A stretch of DNA of 64,000 nt, taken from the NCBI RefSeq assembly GCF_013620795.1, contig NZ_LGLW01000001.1, positions 558,001-622,000 of the forward strand. The letters run 5' to 3'. Positions 26,649 through 36,000 of the stretch are shown here, one piece after another (positions within the stretch are counted from its first letter, which is position 1; every line of letters starts with the position of its first letter). Below the pieces are notes generated by a model. That model was not told where the DNA came from. It made no database searches and was given only the letters and a program-made list of their open reading frames with translations. A program made the position numbers and the translations under genes. The stretch is from Pseudomonas sp. Q2-TVG4-2. GTDB lineage: Bacteria > Pseudomonadota > Gammaproteobacteria > Pseudomonadales > Pseudomonadaceae.

Positions 26649-28676
26649 CTAGAACGCCAGGCGCATGCCCACCGTCAGGTTTCGCCCTGGCAGCAGCACA
26701 TCATCCTTGATGAAGGACGTGTGCTGGCGAGCCTTTTCATCGAGCAGGTTGTTGCCCTTCAGATAGAGCAGATAGTCGGTCTGGTTCAGCGAGCCGCTAT
26801 AGCTGAGGCCGGCACCGAGCATGTTGTAGCCGCCGGTTTCGGTCTCGTAATTGGCGAGATCATCCTGGCGCTGCACACGATAAAGCTCCAGTTGGCTATT
26901 CAGGACCGTGGTGAAGCGCTGATCCACACGTACGCCCAATCGGTCGGCCGGGATACGCGGCAGATCACCGCCGCCGTCTTTCAGTTTGCCCCGCACATGG
27001 TCGCCGAACAGGGTAAACGCCGTGCTATCGGTGGCCTGGAAGCGCACCTCCCCTTCGGCCCCGGTAAGGACTGCATCACGCTGGAGGTACTCGATCTCAC
27101 GGTAGCCGCCGCCGATGTCATGACCGGTATCGGCGGCATAGATGAAGTCTTTTACCTCGTTCCGGAACAGGCTGAAGCTGAAGGTGGTACGACCGGCAAA
27201 CTTGCGGAGGGTGACTTCGGCGTTGTGCGAGGTTTCCTCTTCGAGATCGACATTACCCAGCTCGACGGTACGAGTCGCCGCGTGCGGGCCATTGGCGTAA
27301 AGCTCTTCGGCTGTGGGCAGCCGTTGCGAGCGCGACAGCGAGAAGCCCAGCGAGTATTCCGGAGCGAAGGTCCAGACCGCACCCGCCGAAACCGACGTAC
27401 CGCTATGGTCGGTGTCGCGCTGGCCATTGGCCTCGACATCCTGCCACTCATGCCGCAGCCCCAGTTCGTAGCGCCAAGCCCCAGCCGTGTATTCCTCCAG
27501 CAAGAACAGCCCGTGGTTGCGGGTCAGGGTCGGCGGCACATAGGCCTCCTCTCCCAGGGCTTCGAAATCACGACGCAACGTTTGCGCGCCGATAACGCCG
27601 CGCCAGCCGAACAGCGGCAGATGGGTGAGCTCCAATCGCGCATCGGTGGCGTCATTGTTGAAGCGTGTGCCCACTTCCCCGCCCTCGATTTCCTCATGCT
27701 GATAGTCGCTGTGACCGACACGCAGGCGCGCCAGCTCGAAGCCGGCCAGCGGGTCGCTCAGCTCGCCGCGCAGATCCCAGCGTTTCTGCCGCATGTCGAC
27801 GTAGGGCACGCTGCCGTTTTCGTCCTCGTGGCCATCATGGTCATCGCCCTCCTCGTCCTCGTCGTGGTCACCGCAGTGCCATTCCGTGCCGTCGATATGA
27901 CACTCGGCATGCTCATGACCGAGCAGCCCGTAGCGGTTGTTCTGCTCGCCATAAGCCATCCCGATGTAGCCACGCTCGCCGATGAAGCTGGCACCCAGGC
28001 TGAAGCTGTCGGTGTCGTTGTACGACCCCGTCTGCTTGTCCTGCGAACCCGGTATTTCGTATTCGTCGGCCTGACGCTTGGTGCCCTCGGCTCGTACGGC
28101 GAAATTGCCGCTGCCGGCGGTGATGCCGAACACGCCGGCGCCTTCGTTCGCCGCGCTGTTGGCGCGAAGCTCCAGCTCGCCCTCATAGCCCTTTGCCGGG
28201 ACATAGGTGGGCACCTTCTTGTCGATGACGTTGACTACACCACCGATGGCACCGCCGCCGTAGAGCAATGTGGCCGGCCCCTTTAGCACTTCGATGCGCT
28301 CGGCCAGCAGCGGTTCGCTGGTCACCGCGTGGTCCGGGCTGATGGTCGAGGCGTCGAGCAGTTCGATGCCATCGCTCAGTACTTTTACACGCGCACCATC
28401 CAATCCACGGATAACCGGGCGTGCCGCACCGGCACCAAAGCTGCTGGAGCGAACGCCCGGCAGGCTTTCCAGGGTTTCGCCCAGGGTCGCCTCACGCCGC
28501 AGCACCAACTCATCACCCTCCATGACCGCCACTGGCGTGGTCATCTCATGGCTCTGTTTGGCCAGGCCGCTGGCACTGACCACGACGGGATCAAGTTCGA
28601 CCGGATCGGCAGCCCAGGCAGTCGGAACAAGGGCCAGGCTGATCGCCCAGGCCAGCGGGTGATGTTTCGGGTTCAT
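26649..28676 (-). CDS. znuD: TonB-dependent outer-membrane receptor, ZnuD-like (zinc)
   Basis: The 675-residue protein has a signal peptide (MNPKHHPLAWAISLALVPTAWA), plug domain (about 30-150, with RPVIRGLDGARVKVLSDGI and EVLKGPATLLYGGGAIGGVVN) and a 22-strand type beta-barrel ending in a C-terminal Phe. An external loop at about residues 260-300 is extremely His/Asp/Glu-rich (HCGDHDEDEEGDDHDGHEDE), as in zinc receptors of the ZnuD type. A sequence close to the Zur consensus lies upstream. It therefore probably imports zinc when zinc is scarce. Copper or another divalent metal is the main alternative. The His-rich loop is unlikely to be an artefact, as the frame is intact. Confidence 0.9.
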   Translation of the reverse strand: MNPKHHPLAWAISLALVPTAWAADPVELDPVVVSASGLAKQSHEMTTPVAVMEGDELVLRREATLGETLESLPGVRSSSFGAGAARPVIRGLDGARVKVLSDGIELLDASTISPDHAVTSEPLLAERIEVLKGPATLLYGGGAIGGVVNVIDKKVPTYVPAKGYEGELELRANSAANEGAGVFGITAGSGNFAVRAEGTKRQADEYEIPGSQDKQTGSYNDTDSFSLGASFIGERGYIGMAYGEQNNRYGLLGHEHAECHIDGTEWHCGDHDEDEEGDDHDGHEDENGSVPYVDMRQKRWDLRGELSDPLAGFELARLRVGHSDYQHEEIEGGEVGTRFNNDATDARLELTHLPLFGWRGVIGAQTLRRDFEALGEEAYVPPTLTRNHGLFLLEEYTAGAWRYELGLRHEWQDVEANGQRDTDHSGTSVSAGAVWTFAPEYSLGFSLSRSQRLPTAEELYANGPHAATRTVELGNVDLEEETSHNAEVTLRKFAGRTTFSFSLFRNEVKDFIYAADTGHDIGGGYREIEYLQRDAVLTGAEGEVRFQATDSTAFTLFGDHVRGKLKDGGGDLPRIPADRLGVRVDQRFTTVLNSQLELYRVQRQDDLANYETETGGYNMLGAGLSYSGSLNQTDYLLYLKGNNLLDEKARQHTSFIKDDVLLPGRNLTVGMRLAF

Positions 28677-28776
28677 ATGACTCTCCAGAAAGTGGCGGAT
28701 GCCTTCCAAGGCAGCCGGACAGTAGCGGCGCAACAACCTTCCCAAGCAGGCTTGTTCAGCGGGCGGAGAATCTATC

Positions 28777-28793
28777 ATGTTATATCGTAACGA
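28777..28793 (-). promoter_or_regulatory. Candidate Zur (zinc repressor) box upstream of znuD
   Basis: ATGTTATATCGTAACGA resembles the gamma-proteobacterial Zur half-site ATGTTATAnTATAACAT, with 12 of 16 fixed positions matching. It lies about 100 bases before the receptor start, where it could overlap the promoter. Consistent with zinc-repressed expression; inferred. Confidence 0.6.
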
Positions 28794-28987
28794 TTAAACG
28801 ATTCTTTGCTTTCTATAAAGTGCTGCTCGTTTCAGCGGTTCAACCCCTGGCGCGCTCAGACATTGCTTCGGAGAGGCGGATCAGACAGAGCGGGAGCACG
28901 AGGACCGGGAAACCAGATAGCCGGATCGAAGGCCTGCGAGATGGGACCATGCGCATTCACGTCGAGCACGTTTGGCGCACTTGGAAC

Positions 28988-29016
28988 AAAAAACCCCGGG
29001 GCTGAACCCGGGGTTT
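28988..29016 (-). terminator. Terminator of the first putP gene
   Basis: Arms AAACCCCGGG (28991-29000) and CCCGGGGTTT (29007-29016) with a GCTGAA loop; on the leftward strand TTTTTTG follows. Confidence 0.92.
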
Positions 29017-29061
29017 GGTTACGCGGCGATGCAAGTGGCGGGATAAGCGCGCACCGCGATC

Positions 29062-30546
29062 TTAACCGGCGTGGTACTCCGCATCCGCCGCCTCGAAGCG
29101 CTGCTGGATGGTGGCTGCCGGCTCCTTGCCCATCAGGCTGACGACGTAGATGGCGAGACTCGCAAGAATGAAGCCCGGGATGATTTCGTACAGACCGAGG
29201 CCGATGAATTCCTTCCAAACCACCACGGTCACGGCACCGACCAGCATGCCAACCAGCGCGCCGTTGCGGGTCATGCGTTTCCACACGAGTGAGATCAGCA
29301 CCACCGGGCCGAACGCGGCGCCAAATCCGGCCCAGGCGTACGAGACCAGGCCCAATACCTTGCTATCCGGATTCGAAGCGATGCCGATGGCGATCAGGGC
29401 GATCAATAGCACCATGCCACGACCGACCCAGACCAGCTCGGTCTGCGAGGCGCCTTTACGCAGAAAGGCCTTGTAGAAGTCCTGCGTCAGGGCGCTGGAG
29501 CTGACCAGCAACTGCGCGCTGAGGGTACTCATCACGGCCGCGAGAACACCGGAAAGAATGATGCCGGCGACCCAGGGGTTGAACATCAGCTTCACCAGTT
29601 CCATGAATACGCGCTCGCCGTTCTCGGTGACCGCGCCAGCCAGTGCCGGGTTGTCAGCGAAGTAGGCGATGCCGAGAAAGCCCACGGTCACCGCGCCGGC
29701 CAGAGTCAGGATCATCCAGGTCATGCCGATGCGACGAGCGTTGGGGATGGTCTTCACCGAATCGGCAGCCATGAAGCGCACCAGAATGTGCGGCTGGCCG
29801 AAGTACCCCAGTCCCCAGCCCAGCAGTGAAACGATCGCGATGAAGGACAGCCCTCGGAACATGTCGAAGTTCGACGGATCCTGCGCGGCGATGGTGTCCA
29901 TCGCGGTACCGAGATCACCGAGTGAGAGGATGACGAACACTGGCGTGATCAGCAGCGCAAAGATCATCAGCGTCGCCTGCACGGTGTCGGTCCAGCTCAC
30001 GGCGAGGAAACCACCAATGAACACATAGAGGATGGTCGCCGCTGCCCCAACCCACAGCGCAACGTCGTACGACATGCCGAAGGTCGACTCGAACAAGCGG
30101 GCCCCAGCGACGACACCCGAGGCGCAATAAATGGTGAAGAACACCAGAATCACCAGCGCCGAGAAGATCCGCAGCAGCCGGCTGGTGTCCTCGAAGCGGT
30201 GCGAAAAGTAATCCGGGAGCGTCAACGCGTTGTGGTTGTGCTCGGTATGCACACGCAGCCGTCCGGCCACGAACAGCCAGTTGAGCCAGGCACCGGCGAT
30301 CAGGCCGATGGCGATCCAGCTTTCCGACAGGCCGGCGACAAAAATTGCGCCGGGCAGGCCCATCAGCAACCAGCCGCTCATGTCCGAAGCGCCCGCCGAC
30401 AACGCCGTGACGAAACTGCCGAGGCTGCGTCCGCCGAGGATGTAATCGTCGAAGTTCTTGGTGGCGCGATAGGCGGTGAAGCCGATCAGAATCATCGCCA
30501 CGATATAGATCACGAAGGTGATCAGGGTTGGAGTGCTCACGTTCAT
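29062..30546 (-). CDS. putP: Sodium/proline symporter, copy 1
   Basis: The 494-residue SSS-family transporter has about 13 membrane helices. The N-terminal MNVSTPTLITFVIYIVAMIL, the loop YRATKNFDDYILGGRSLGSF and the sodium/proline core SAGASDMSGWLLMGLPGAIF are PutP hallmarks. It is nearly identical to the second putP at 31.2 kb; by eye about 14 differences in the first 175 residues, with a divergent C-terminal tail (GKEPAATIQQRFEAADAEYH). It has its own terminator and a 387-bp upstream region, so it is separately expressed. It probably imports proline with Na+ for PutA encoded nearby. Confidence 0.95.
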   Translation of the reverse strand: MNVSTPTLITFVIYIVAMILIGFTAYRATKNFDDYILGGRSLGSFVTALSAGASDMSGWLLMGLPGAIFVAGLSESWIAIGLIAGAWLNWLFVAGRLRVHTEHNHNALTLPDYFSHRFEDTSRLLRIFSALVILVFFTIYCASGVVAGARLFESTFGMSYDVALWVGAAATILYVFIGGFLAVSWTDTVQATLMIFALLITPVFVILSLGDLGTAMDTIAAQDPSNFDMFRGLSFIAIVSLLGWGLGYFGQPHILVRFMAADSVKTIPNARRIGMTWMILTLAGAVTVGFLGIAYFADNPALAGAVTENGERVFMELVKLMFNPWVAGIILSGVLAAVMSTLSAQLLVSSSALTQDFYKAFLRKGASQTELVWVGRGMVLLIALIAIGIASNPDSKVLGLVSYAWAGFGAAFGPVVLISLVWKRMTRNGALVGMLVGAVTVVVWKEFIGLGLYEIIPGFILASLAIYVVSLMGKEPAATIQQRFEAADAEYHAG

Positions 30547-30933
30547 TTGTATTTGTTCCTTGTGCTGCGGAGGCATCCCCGCCTCCACTGACGACACGCA
30601 GCACCAGCGATGCGAAGCGTCGGCAACGGATGGCCGAGTAACCGCCAAGGATAGCGTCTACTTCGCGTCTTGGCTCGTGACCGGGTGGTTTCGCCACTGA
30701 TGAATGACGGCCGTCTCGGTACAGGGCCTGGCTGTGAGCAGAGAACAAGTGCCAAAAGCCTCTCCCAGAAGGGGTACGAGCCGGCCGGCCTGATCATTGG
30801 TCAGCTTGTTCGCGCTCGCTCCCGGCCTTCCGCCGTGAGCTGCCGCAGGGCAACGGATCGGCGCTGAAGCGGTCAGACAAGTAAGGGTCGCGCACGTCAG
30901 TCCCCCTTCACACGACATACCTGGAGGTCCGCC
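30547..30933. other. 387-bp divergent region between putP copy 1 and DUF3203 gene
   Basis: This should carry promoters in both directions. No clear -10/-35 pair, palindrome or coding frame stood out; the putP leader contains an A-rich GGAACAAATACAAATG stretch around the ribosome site. Confidence 0.45.
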
Positions 30934-31158
30934 ATGTCAGTCACGATCGATACAGCCACCGGCACCTGTTCCGCCACAGTCGCCGGCAACACCTACCGCA
31001 GCGCGATTATGGATGTGCACGTCAGTACCGACCCAGCTGCTCGGATGTCGGTCGCTCATATAGATGGCACCAGCGTGCACCTACCTGAAGAACAGGCCGA
31101 GCATCTGATCGCTGCTGGTGCCAAGGACGACCGTGAGAATCTGATCGTCGACGACTGA
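30934..31158 (+). CDS. DUF3203 family small protein
   Basis: The 74-residue soluble protein MSVTIDTATGTCSATVAGNT ends EHLIAAGAKDDRENLIVDD and fits DUF3203, a small Pseudomonas family of unknown function. A GGAGGT site is placed well before the ATG. It lies between the two putP copies on the opposite strand and shares the 31191-31220 hairpin with the end of the second putP. There are no membrane segments or cysteine motifs beyond one Cys. Role unknown. Confidence 0.72.
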   Translation: MSVTIDTATGTCSATVAGNTYRSAIMDVHVSTDPAARMSVAHIDGTSVHLPEEQAEHLIAAGAKDDRENLIVDD

Positions 31159-31187
31159 CCAGCGGTACTCAGCGAAGCCCAGATGCA

Positions 31188-31222
31188 AAAAACCCGCGGC
31201 CAGGACACTGGCCGCGGGTTCT
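31188..31222 (-). terminator. Terminator shared by second putP (and possibly DUF3203 gene)
   Basis: AACCCGCGGCCA (31191-31202) pairs with TGGCCGCGGGTT (31209-31220). On the leftward strand TTTTTTG follows, a classic terminator; on the rightward strand TTCTTC follows. Confidence 0.92.
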
Positions 31223-31236
31223 TCGTTACAGCCGGA

Positions 31237-32721
31237 TCAGTGACCTTGGTATTCGCGCTCAGCATCCTCGAAGCGCTTGATCATGCTCGTCGAAGCGCCG
31301 CGCCCCACTTTACTGAACACCACGATGGCGATGCTGGCGAGGATAAAGCCCGGGATGATCTCGTACAGACCCAGCCCGATGAACTCTTTCCACACCACCA
31401 CGGTGACGGCACCAACGACCATGCCGGCCAACGCGCCGTTGCGCGTCATGTGCTTCCAGAGCAGCGAGATCAGCACGACCGGACCGAAGGCGGCGCCGAA
31501 GCCGGCCCAGGCGTAGGACACCAGCCCCAGTACCTTGCTGTCCGGATTGGAGGCGATGCCCAGGGCGATGAAGGCAATGAGCAGCACCATCGCACGGCCG
31601 ACCCAGACCAGCTCGGTCTGCGAAGCGTTCTTGCGCAGCATTGCCTTGTAGAAGTCCTGCGTCAGGGCACTGGAGCTAACCAGCAGCTGTGCGCTAAGCG
31701 TACTCATAACAGCAGCGAGGACACCGGAAAGGATGATGCCGGCGACCCAGGGGTTGAACAGGATCTTCACCAGTTCCATGAACACACGCTCGCCGTTCTC
31801 GCTGACCGGGCCGGCCAGCTCCGGATGCCCGGCGAAATACGCGATTCCGAAGAAGCCCACCGCGACGGCACCGGCCAAGGTCAAGATCATCCAGGCCATG
31901 CCAATACGGCGAGCGTTCGGGATGGTCTTTACCGAATCGGCGGCCATGAAGCGCACCAGGATGTGCGGCTGGCCGAAGTAGCCCAGCCCCCACGCCAGCA
32001 GCGAGACGATGGCAACGAAGGACAGGCCGTTGAACATGTCGAAGGCGGCCGGATTCTGCGCGGCAATGGTATCCATCGCCGCGCCCATGTCGCCCAACGC
32101 CAGGATCACGAACACCGGCGTGATCAGCAGCGCGAAGATCATCAGGGTGGCCTGTACGGTGTCGGTCCAGCTCACCGCGAGAAACCCGCCAATGAACACA
32201 TAGAGAATGGTCGCAGCAGCACCGATCCACAGCGCCACGTCATAAGGCACGCCGAAGCTGCTTTCGAACAGACGAGCGCCGGCGACCACGCCTGAAGCGC
32301 AGTAGATGGTGAAAAACACCAGCACGACCAGCGCCGAGAAGATCCGCAGCGTGCGGCTTTCGTCCTCGAAACGGTGCGAGAAGTAGTCAGGCAGGGTCAG
32401 CGCGTTCTTGTTGCGTTCGGTATGCACGCGCAGGCGGCCAGCCACGAACAGCCAGTTCAGCCAGGCACCGGCGATCAAGCCGATGGCGATCCAGCTTTCG
32501 GAAAGGCCTGCGACAAAAATTGCACCCGGAAGGCCCATCAGCAGCCAGCCGCTCATGTCCGAAGCGCCTGCTGACAGAGCCGTGACAAAGCTTCCCAGAC
32601 TGCGCCCCCCAAGGATGTAGTCATCGAAGTTCTTGGTGGCACGGTAGGCGACGAAGCCAATCAACAGCATCGCGCCGATATAGATCACGAACGTGATCAG
32701 GGTGGGTGTACTGATGCTCAT
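31237..32721 (-). CDS. putP: Sodium/proline symporter, copy 2
   Basis: The 494-residue paralogue of the 29.1-kb transporter has the same SSS-family signatures (SAGASDMSGWLLMGLPGAIF, NFDDYILGGRSLGSF). The divergent C-terminal tail reads SKVGRGASTSMIKRFEDAER. It lies on the same strand as putA, 324 bp downstream of it. The GAGGG ribosome site is preceded at once by AAAAACAA (32738-32745 on this strand), a CA motif of the type bound by Hfq/Crc, so catabolite repression at translation is plausible. The tandem copy suggests a recent duplication or maintained gene conversion. Confidence 0.95.
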   Translation of the reverse strand: MSISTPTLITFVIYIGAMLLIGFVAYRATKNFDDYILGGRSLGSFVTALSAGASDMSGWLLMGLPGAIFVAGLSESWIAIGLIAGAWLNWLFVAGRLRVHTERNKNALTLPDYFSHRFEDESRTLRIFSALVVLVFFTIYCASGVVAGARLFESSFGVPYDVALWIGAAATILYVFIGGFLAVSWTDTVQATLMIFALLITPVFVILALGDMGAAMDTIAAQNPAAFDMFNGLSFVAIVSLLAWGLGYFGQPHILVRFMAADSVKTIPNARRIGMAWMILTLAGAVAVGFFGIAYFAGHPELAGPVSENGERVFMELVKILFNPWVAGIILSGVLAAVMSTLSAQLLVSSSALTQDFYKAMLRKNASQTELVWVGRAMVLLIAFIALGIASNPDSKVLGLVSYAWAGFGAAFGPVVLISLLWKHMTRNGALAGMVVGAVTVVVWKEFIGLGLYEIIPGFILASIAIVVFSKVGRGASTSMIKRFEDAEREYQGH

Positions 32722-33045
32722 CTTGTTCCCTCGTTAGTTGTTTTTGACGGGCGCGAGCTATTCCCGATCCCATCTGGCAGAGGGCGATGGCGGTTCGTGC
32801 CATCACCGGTGACGGACCCAATCGGGCCCATCAGTGGCGGAAGAGCGATCCGCCGACTGTCCAATTGTTGTTGTTGTGATCCGGCCGCCGGGGCGGCCGG
32901 AGTGAAACCAGGTTGCGCAGTAGAAGCTTGAATCCTAAAAGCTTCGCCCCGAGGCAGGCCTCCCAACGAAGCGGCAGAACGCACACCGCTTCCTCTGTGG
33001 AAGGCGCGCCTTCGCGGCGAACGCATGCCGCCAGGCCTACCCCCT
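32722..33045 (-). promoter_or_regulatory. 324-bp putA-putP interval with CA-rich motifs and a GC-rich hairpin
   Basis: On the leftward strand, AAAAACAA (32745-32738) adjoins the putP ribosome site and a CAACAACAACAA run lies at 32876-32865; both fit the A-rich AAnAAnAA Hfq/Crc pattern. CCGGCCGCC (32881-32889) and GGCGGCCGG (32892-32900) form a very stable hairpin without a U-tract. GAAGCTT / AAGCTTC (32923-32929 / 32939-32945) form a second. These could attenuate putA read-through into putP. No gene is present. Confidence 0.5.
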
Positions 33046-36000
33046 TCAATCGTCGACCAGCGACAGCAAGGACGCGTTACCGCCCACGGCGGTGGTGTTG
33101 GTAGAGGTGGTGCGTTCATTGACGAAGCGCAGCAGGTAGCTAGGACCGCCGGCTTTCGGACCGGTACCGGACAGGCCGCAGCCACCGAATGGTTGTACCC
33201 CAACCACGGCGCCCACCTGGTTGCGGTTGACGTACAGGTTGCCGACCCGCGCCAGCGCTTCGATGCGCGCAGCGGTTTCCTCGTTGCGGCTGTGCACGCC
33301 GAGGGTCAGGCCGTAACCGGTGGCGTTGATGTCGGCGACGACCTTTTCCAGGCCCGCCGCCTCGAAACGCACCACATGCAGCACCGGACCGAATTGCTCT
33401 TTCTTTAGCTCATGAATCCCGCCGATTTCAAACGCGACTGGCGCGACGAAATGGCCATTGAGACTGCCCGGCAGCTTGGCTTCGGCGATCAGCTTGCCTT
33501 CGGCCTTGAGCTGGTCGATGTGGGCCAGCAGGCCGTCACGGGCTTCGGCATCGATCACCGGGCCCAGATCATTCTCGCGCAGGTGCGTCGGGCCGACTTT
33601 CAACTGGGCCATGGCGCCCTTGATCAGCTCGATCACCCGGTCAGCGATGTCACGCTGTACGTAGAGCACGCGCAGAGCCGAGCAACGCTGGCCGGCGCTG
33701 GTGAAAGCCGAACCGACAGCGTCCTTAACCACCTGCTCAGGCAGTGCGGTGGAATCGACGATCATGGCGTTCTGGCCGCCGGTTTCGGCGATCAGGGTGG
33801 CGATGGCGCCCTCCTTCTCGGCCAGTTGGCGGTTGATGATGCGTGCGGTGTCGGTGGAGCCGGTGAAGCACACGCCCACCACACGCGGGTCGCGGCAGAA
33901 CACGCCACCCAGGGTGGCACCGTCGCCCGGCAGGAAGGCAATCGCGTCCTTTGGCAGACCGGCTTCGAACATCAGCTCCAGCGCCCGGGCCGCGATCAGG
34001 CTGGTCTGCTCAGCCGGCTTGGCCAGGACGGTGTTACCGGCGACCAGCGCCGCGGTGATCTGGCCGAGGTAGATAGCCAACGGGAAGTTCCAGGGGCTGA
34101 TGCAGACGAACACGCCACGGCCTTCGTGGAACAGCTCGTTGCGCTCGCCAGTCGGGCCCTTGAGCTCCTCGCGGCCGAGTTTCAGACGCGCCTGCAAAGC
34201 GTAGTAACGGCAGAAATCGACGGCTTCACGGACTTCGTCGATGCCGTCCTGCAGGGTCTTGCCAGCTTCCAGCGTGCACATCGCCATCAGCTCGGCATGA
34301 TTGGCTTCCAGCAGATCACCGAGGCGCTCAAGGATCTGCGCGCGCTGCTCGATCGGCGTCCCATTCCAGCGCGGCCAGAACGCGGCCAGGCCGTCGATAG
34401 CCTGCTTGGCCTGCTCGGCCGTGGCGAACTGGGCAGTGCCCACTTCCTGGCTGAGGTTGTAGGGGCAATACACCTTGTTCGGCGTACCGGTGAGCTTCTG
34501 CCCGCCGATCACCGGAGCGGCCTGCCACTGGCGGTCGAGAAAGGTCTGGTAGGCGCTGGACAGGTCGTTCCACTGAGTCTGGATGTTCATGTTGATGCCT
34601 TGCGAGTTGATCCGGTTGCCGTACAGCGCCGGCGGAAGCGGGATGCGATGGTTGCCGAGTGTCTTGAACTGACGCAGCTGGATGACCGGGTGATCAATCA
34701 GGGTCTCCACCGGCACGCGCGGGTCGACCAATTGATGGACGAACGACGAGTTGGCACCGTTCTCCAGCAGGCGTCGCACCAGGTACGGCAGCAGATCTTT
34801 GTGAGCCCCGACCGGTGCATAAATGCGCACGTTCTTGCGGTACTTCTCGATAACCGTGTCGTACAACGCGTCGCCCATGCCGTGCAGGCGCTGGAACTCG
34901 AATTCGCGCGGCGTCTTAAGTTCGCCAACCATCGACAGGATGCAGCTGACGGTATGCGCGTTGTGGCTGGCGAACTGCGGATAGATCACCCCGCGGGTAT
35001 GCTCGGACAGCAGGTAGCGGGCGCATGCCAGGTAGGAGGTGTCGGTGCCTTCCTTGCGGGTGTAGACCGGATAGCCGTCGAGGCCCTGAACCTGGCACTG
35101 CTTGATTTCGCTGTCCCAGTAAGCACCCTTAACCAGACGCAGCGGAATGCGCGCGCCGAGCTCCTTGCCCAGCAACGTCAGCCAGACCAGTACCGGCAGG
35201 CAGCGCTTGGAATAGGCCTGGATTACCAGACCGAACTCACCCCAGCCAGCGATGGCCGGGTCACGCAGCAGTTTTTCGTAGAGTTCCAGCGATAGCTCGA
35301 GGCGATCGGCCTCTTCGGCATCGATGGTGATGCCGACGTCGAGCTTGCGCGCCAGGATGGCCAGTTCACGTACGCTGTCGAACAGCTCGGTCAGCACGCG
35401 CTCGCGCTGGGCGACTTCGTAACGCGGATGCAGCGCCGACAGCTTGATCGATACCGACGGACGCGGCCCGGGACCGACCTGCGGCTCGGCGCCAACGGTT
35501 TCTACGGCCTGACGGTAGTCAATCATGTACTTGCGCGCATCCTCGGTGGTGAGTGCCGCCTCACCGAGCATGTCGAAAGAATAGGTGTAGCCTTTTTCAC
35601 GCTCCGGGCGACCGTTCTTCAACGCCTCGGAGATGCTGCGACCCAGCACGAACTGCTTGCCCATCAGCTTCATTGCCTGGTTCATCGCAGCGCGAATCAC
35701 CGGCTCACCGGAGCGTTTGATCAAGCGACCCAGGACGTTCTTCGGGCGACCATCGGCGTTTTCCGGATCGACCACCTTGCCGGTCATCACCAAGCCCCAG
35801 GCGGCGAAGTTGACCAGCACATTATCGCTCTGGCCGAGGTGACGTTCCCACTCGGCGGCGTTGAGCTTGTCGCGAATCAGAGCGTCGGCGGTAGCGGAAT
35901 CCGGCACGCGCAGCAGCGCTTCGGCCAGACACATCAGCATCAGCCCTTCGTGGGTATCCAGGCTGTACTGACGCAGCAGCGCATCGAGGGTATCGACCGC

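Larger units (their letters stand above)
28677..29061. other. 385-bp interval between znuD and putP
   Basis: Contains the znuD promoter with a candidate Zur site (28777-28793) and the putP terminator (28991-29016). A/T-rich stretch 28770-28830. An AACGATT direct repeat with 1-base spacing lies at 28789-28803. No gene accepted. Confidence 0.5.

Noticed and set aside
26598-28286. Long open frame (about 562 codons) opposite the TonB receptor gene
   Set aside because: Antisense to an intact receptor with clear plug and barrel motifs; composition-driven shadow.
31183-32295. Long open frame opposite putP copy 2
   Set aside because: Antisense to the symporter; highly charged and repetitive, with no family features.
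33412-35295. Very long open frame (about 627 codons) on the strand opposite putA
   Set aside because: It lies wholly antisense to putA, a well-conserved gene. High GC content leaves the complementary frame free of stops; it has no ribosome site and no recognisable domain.
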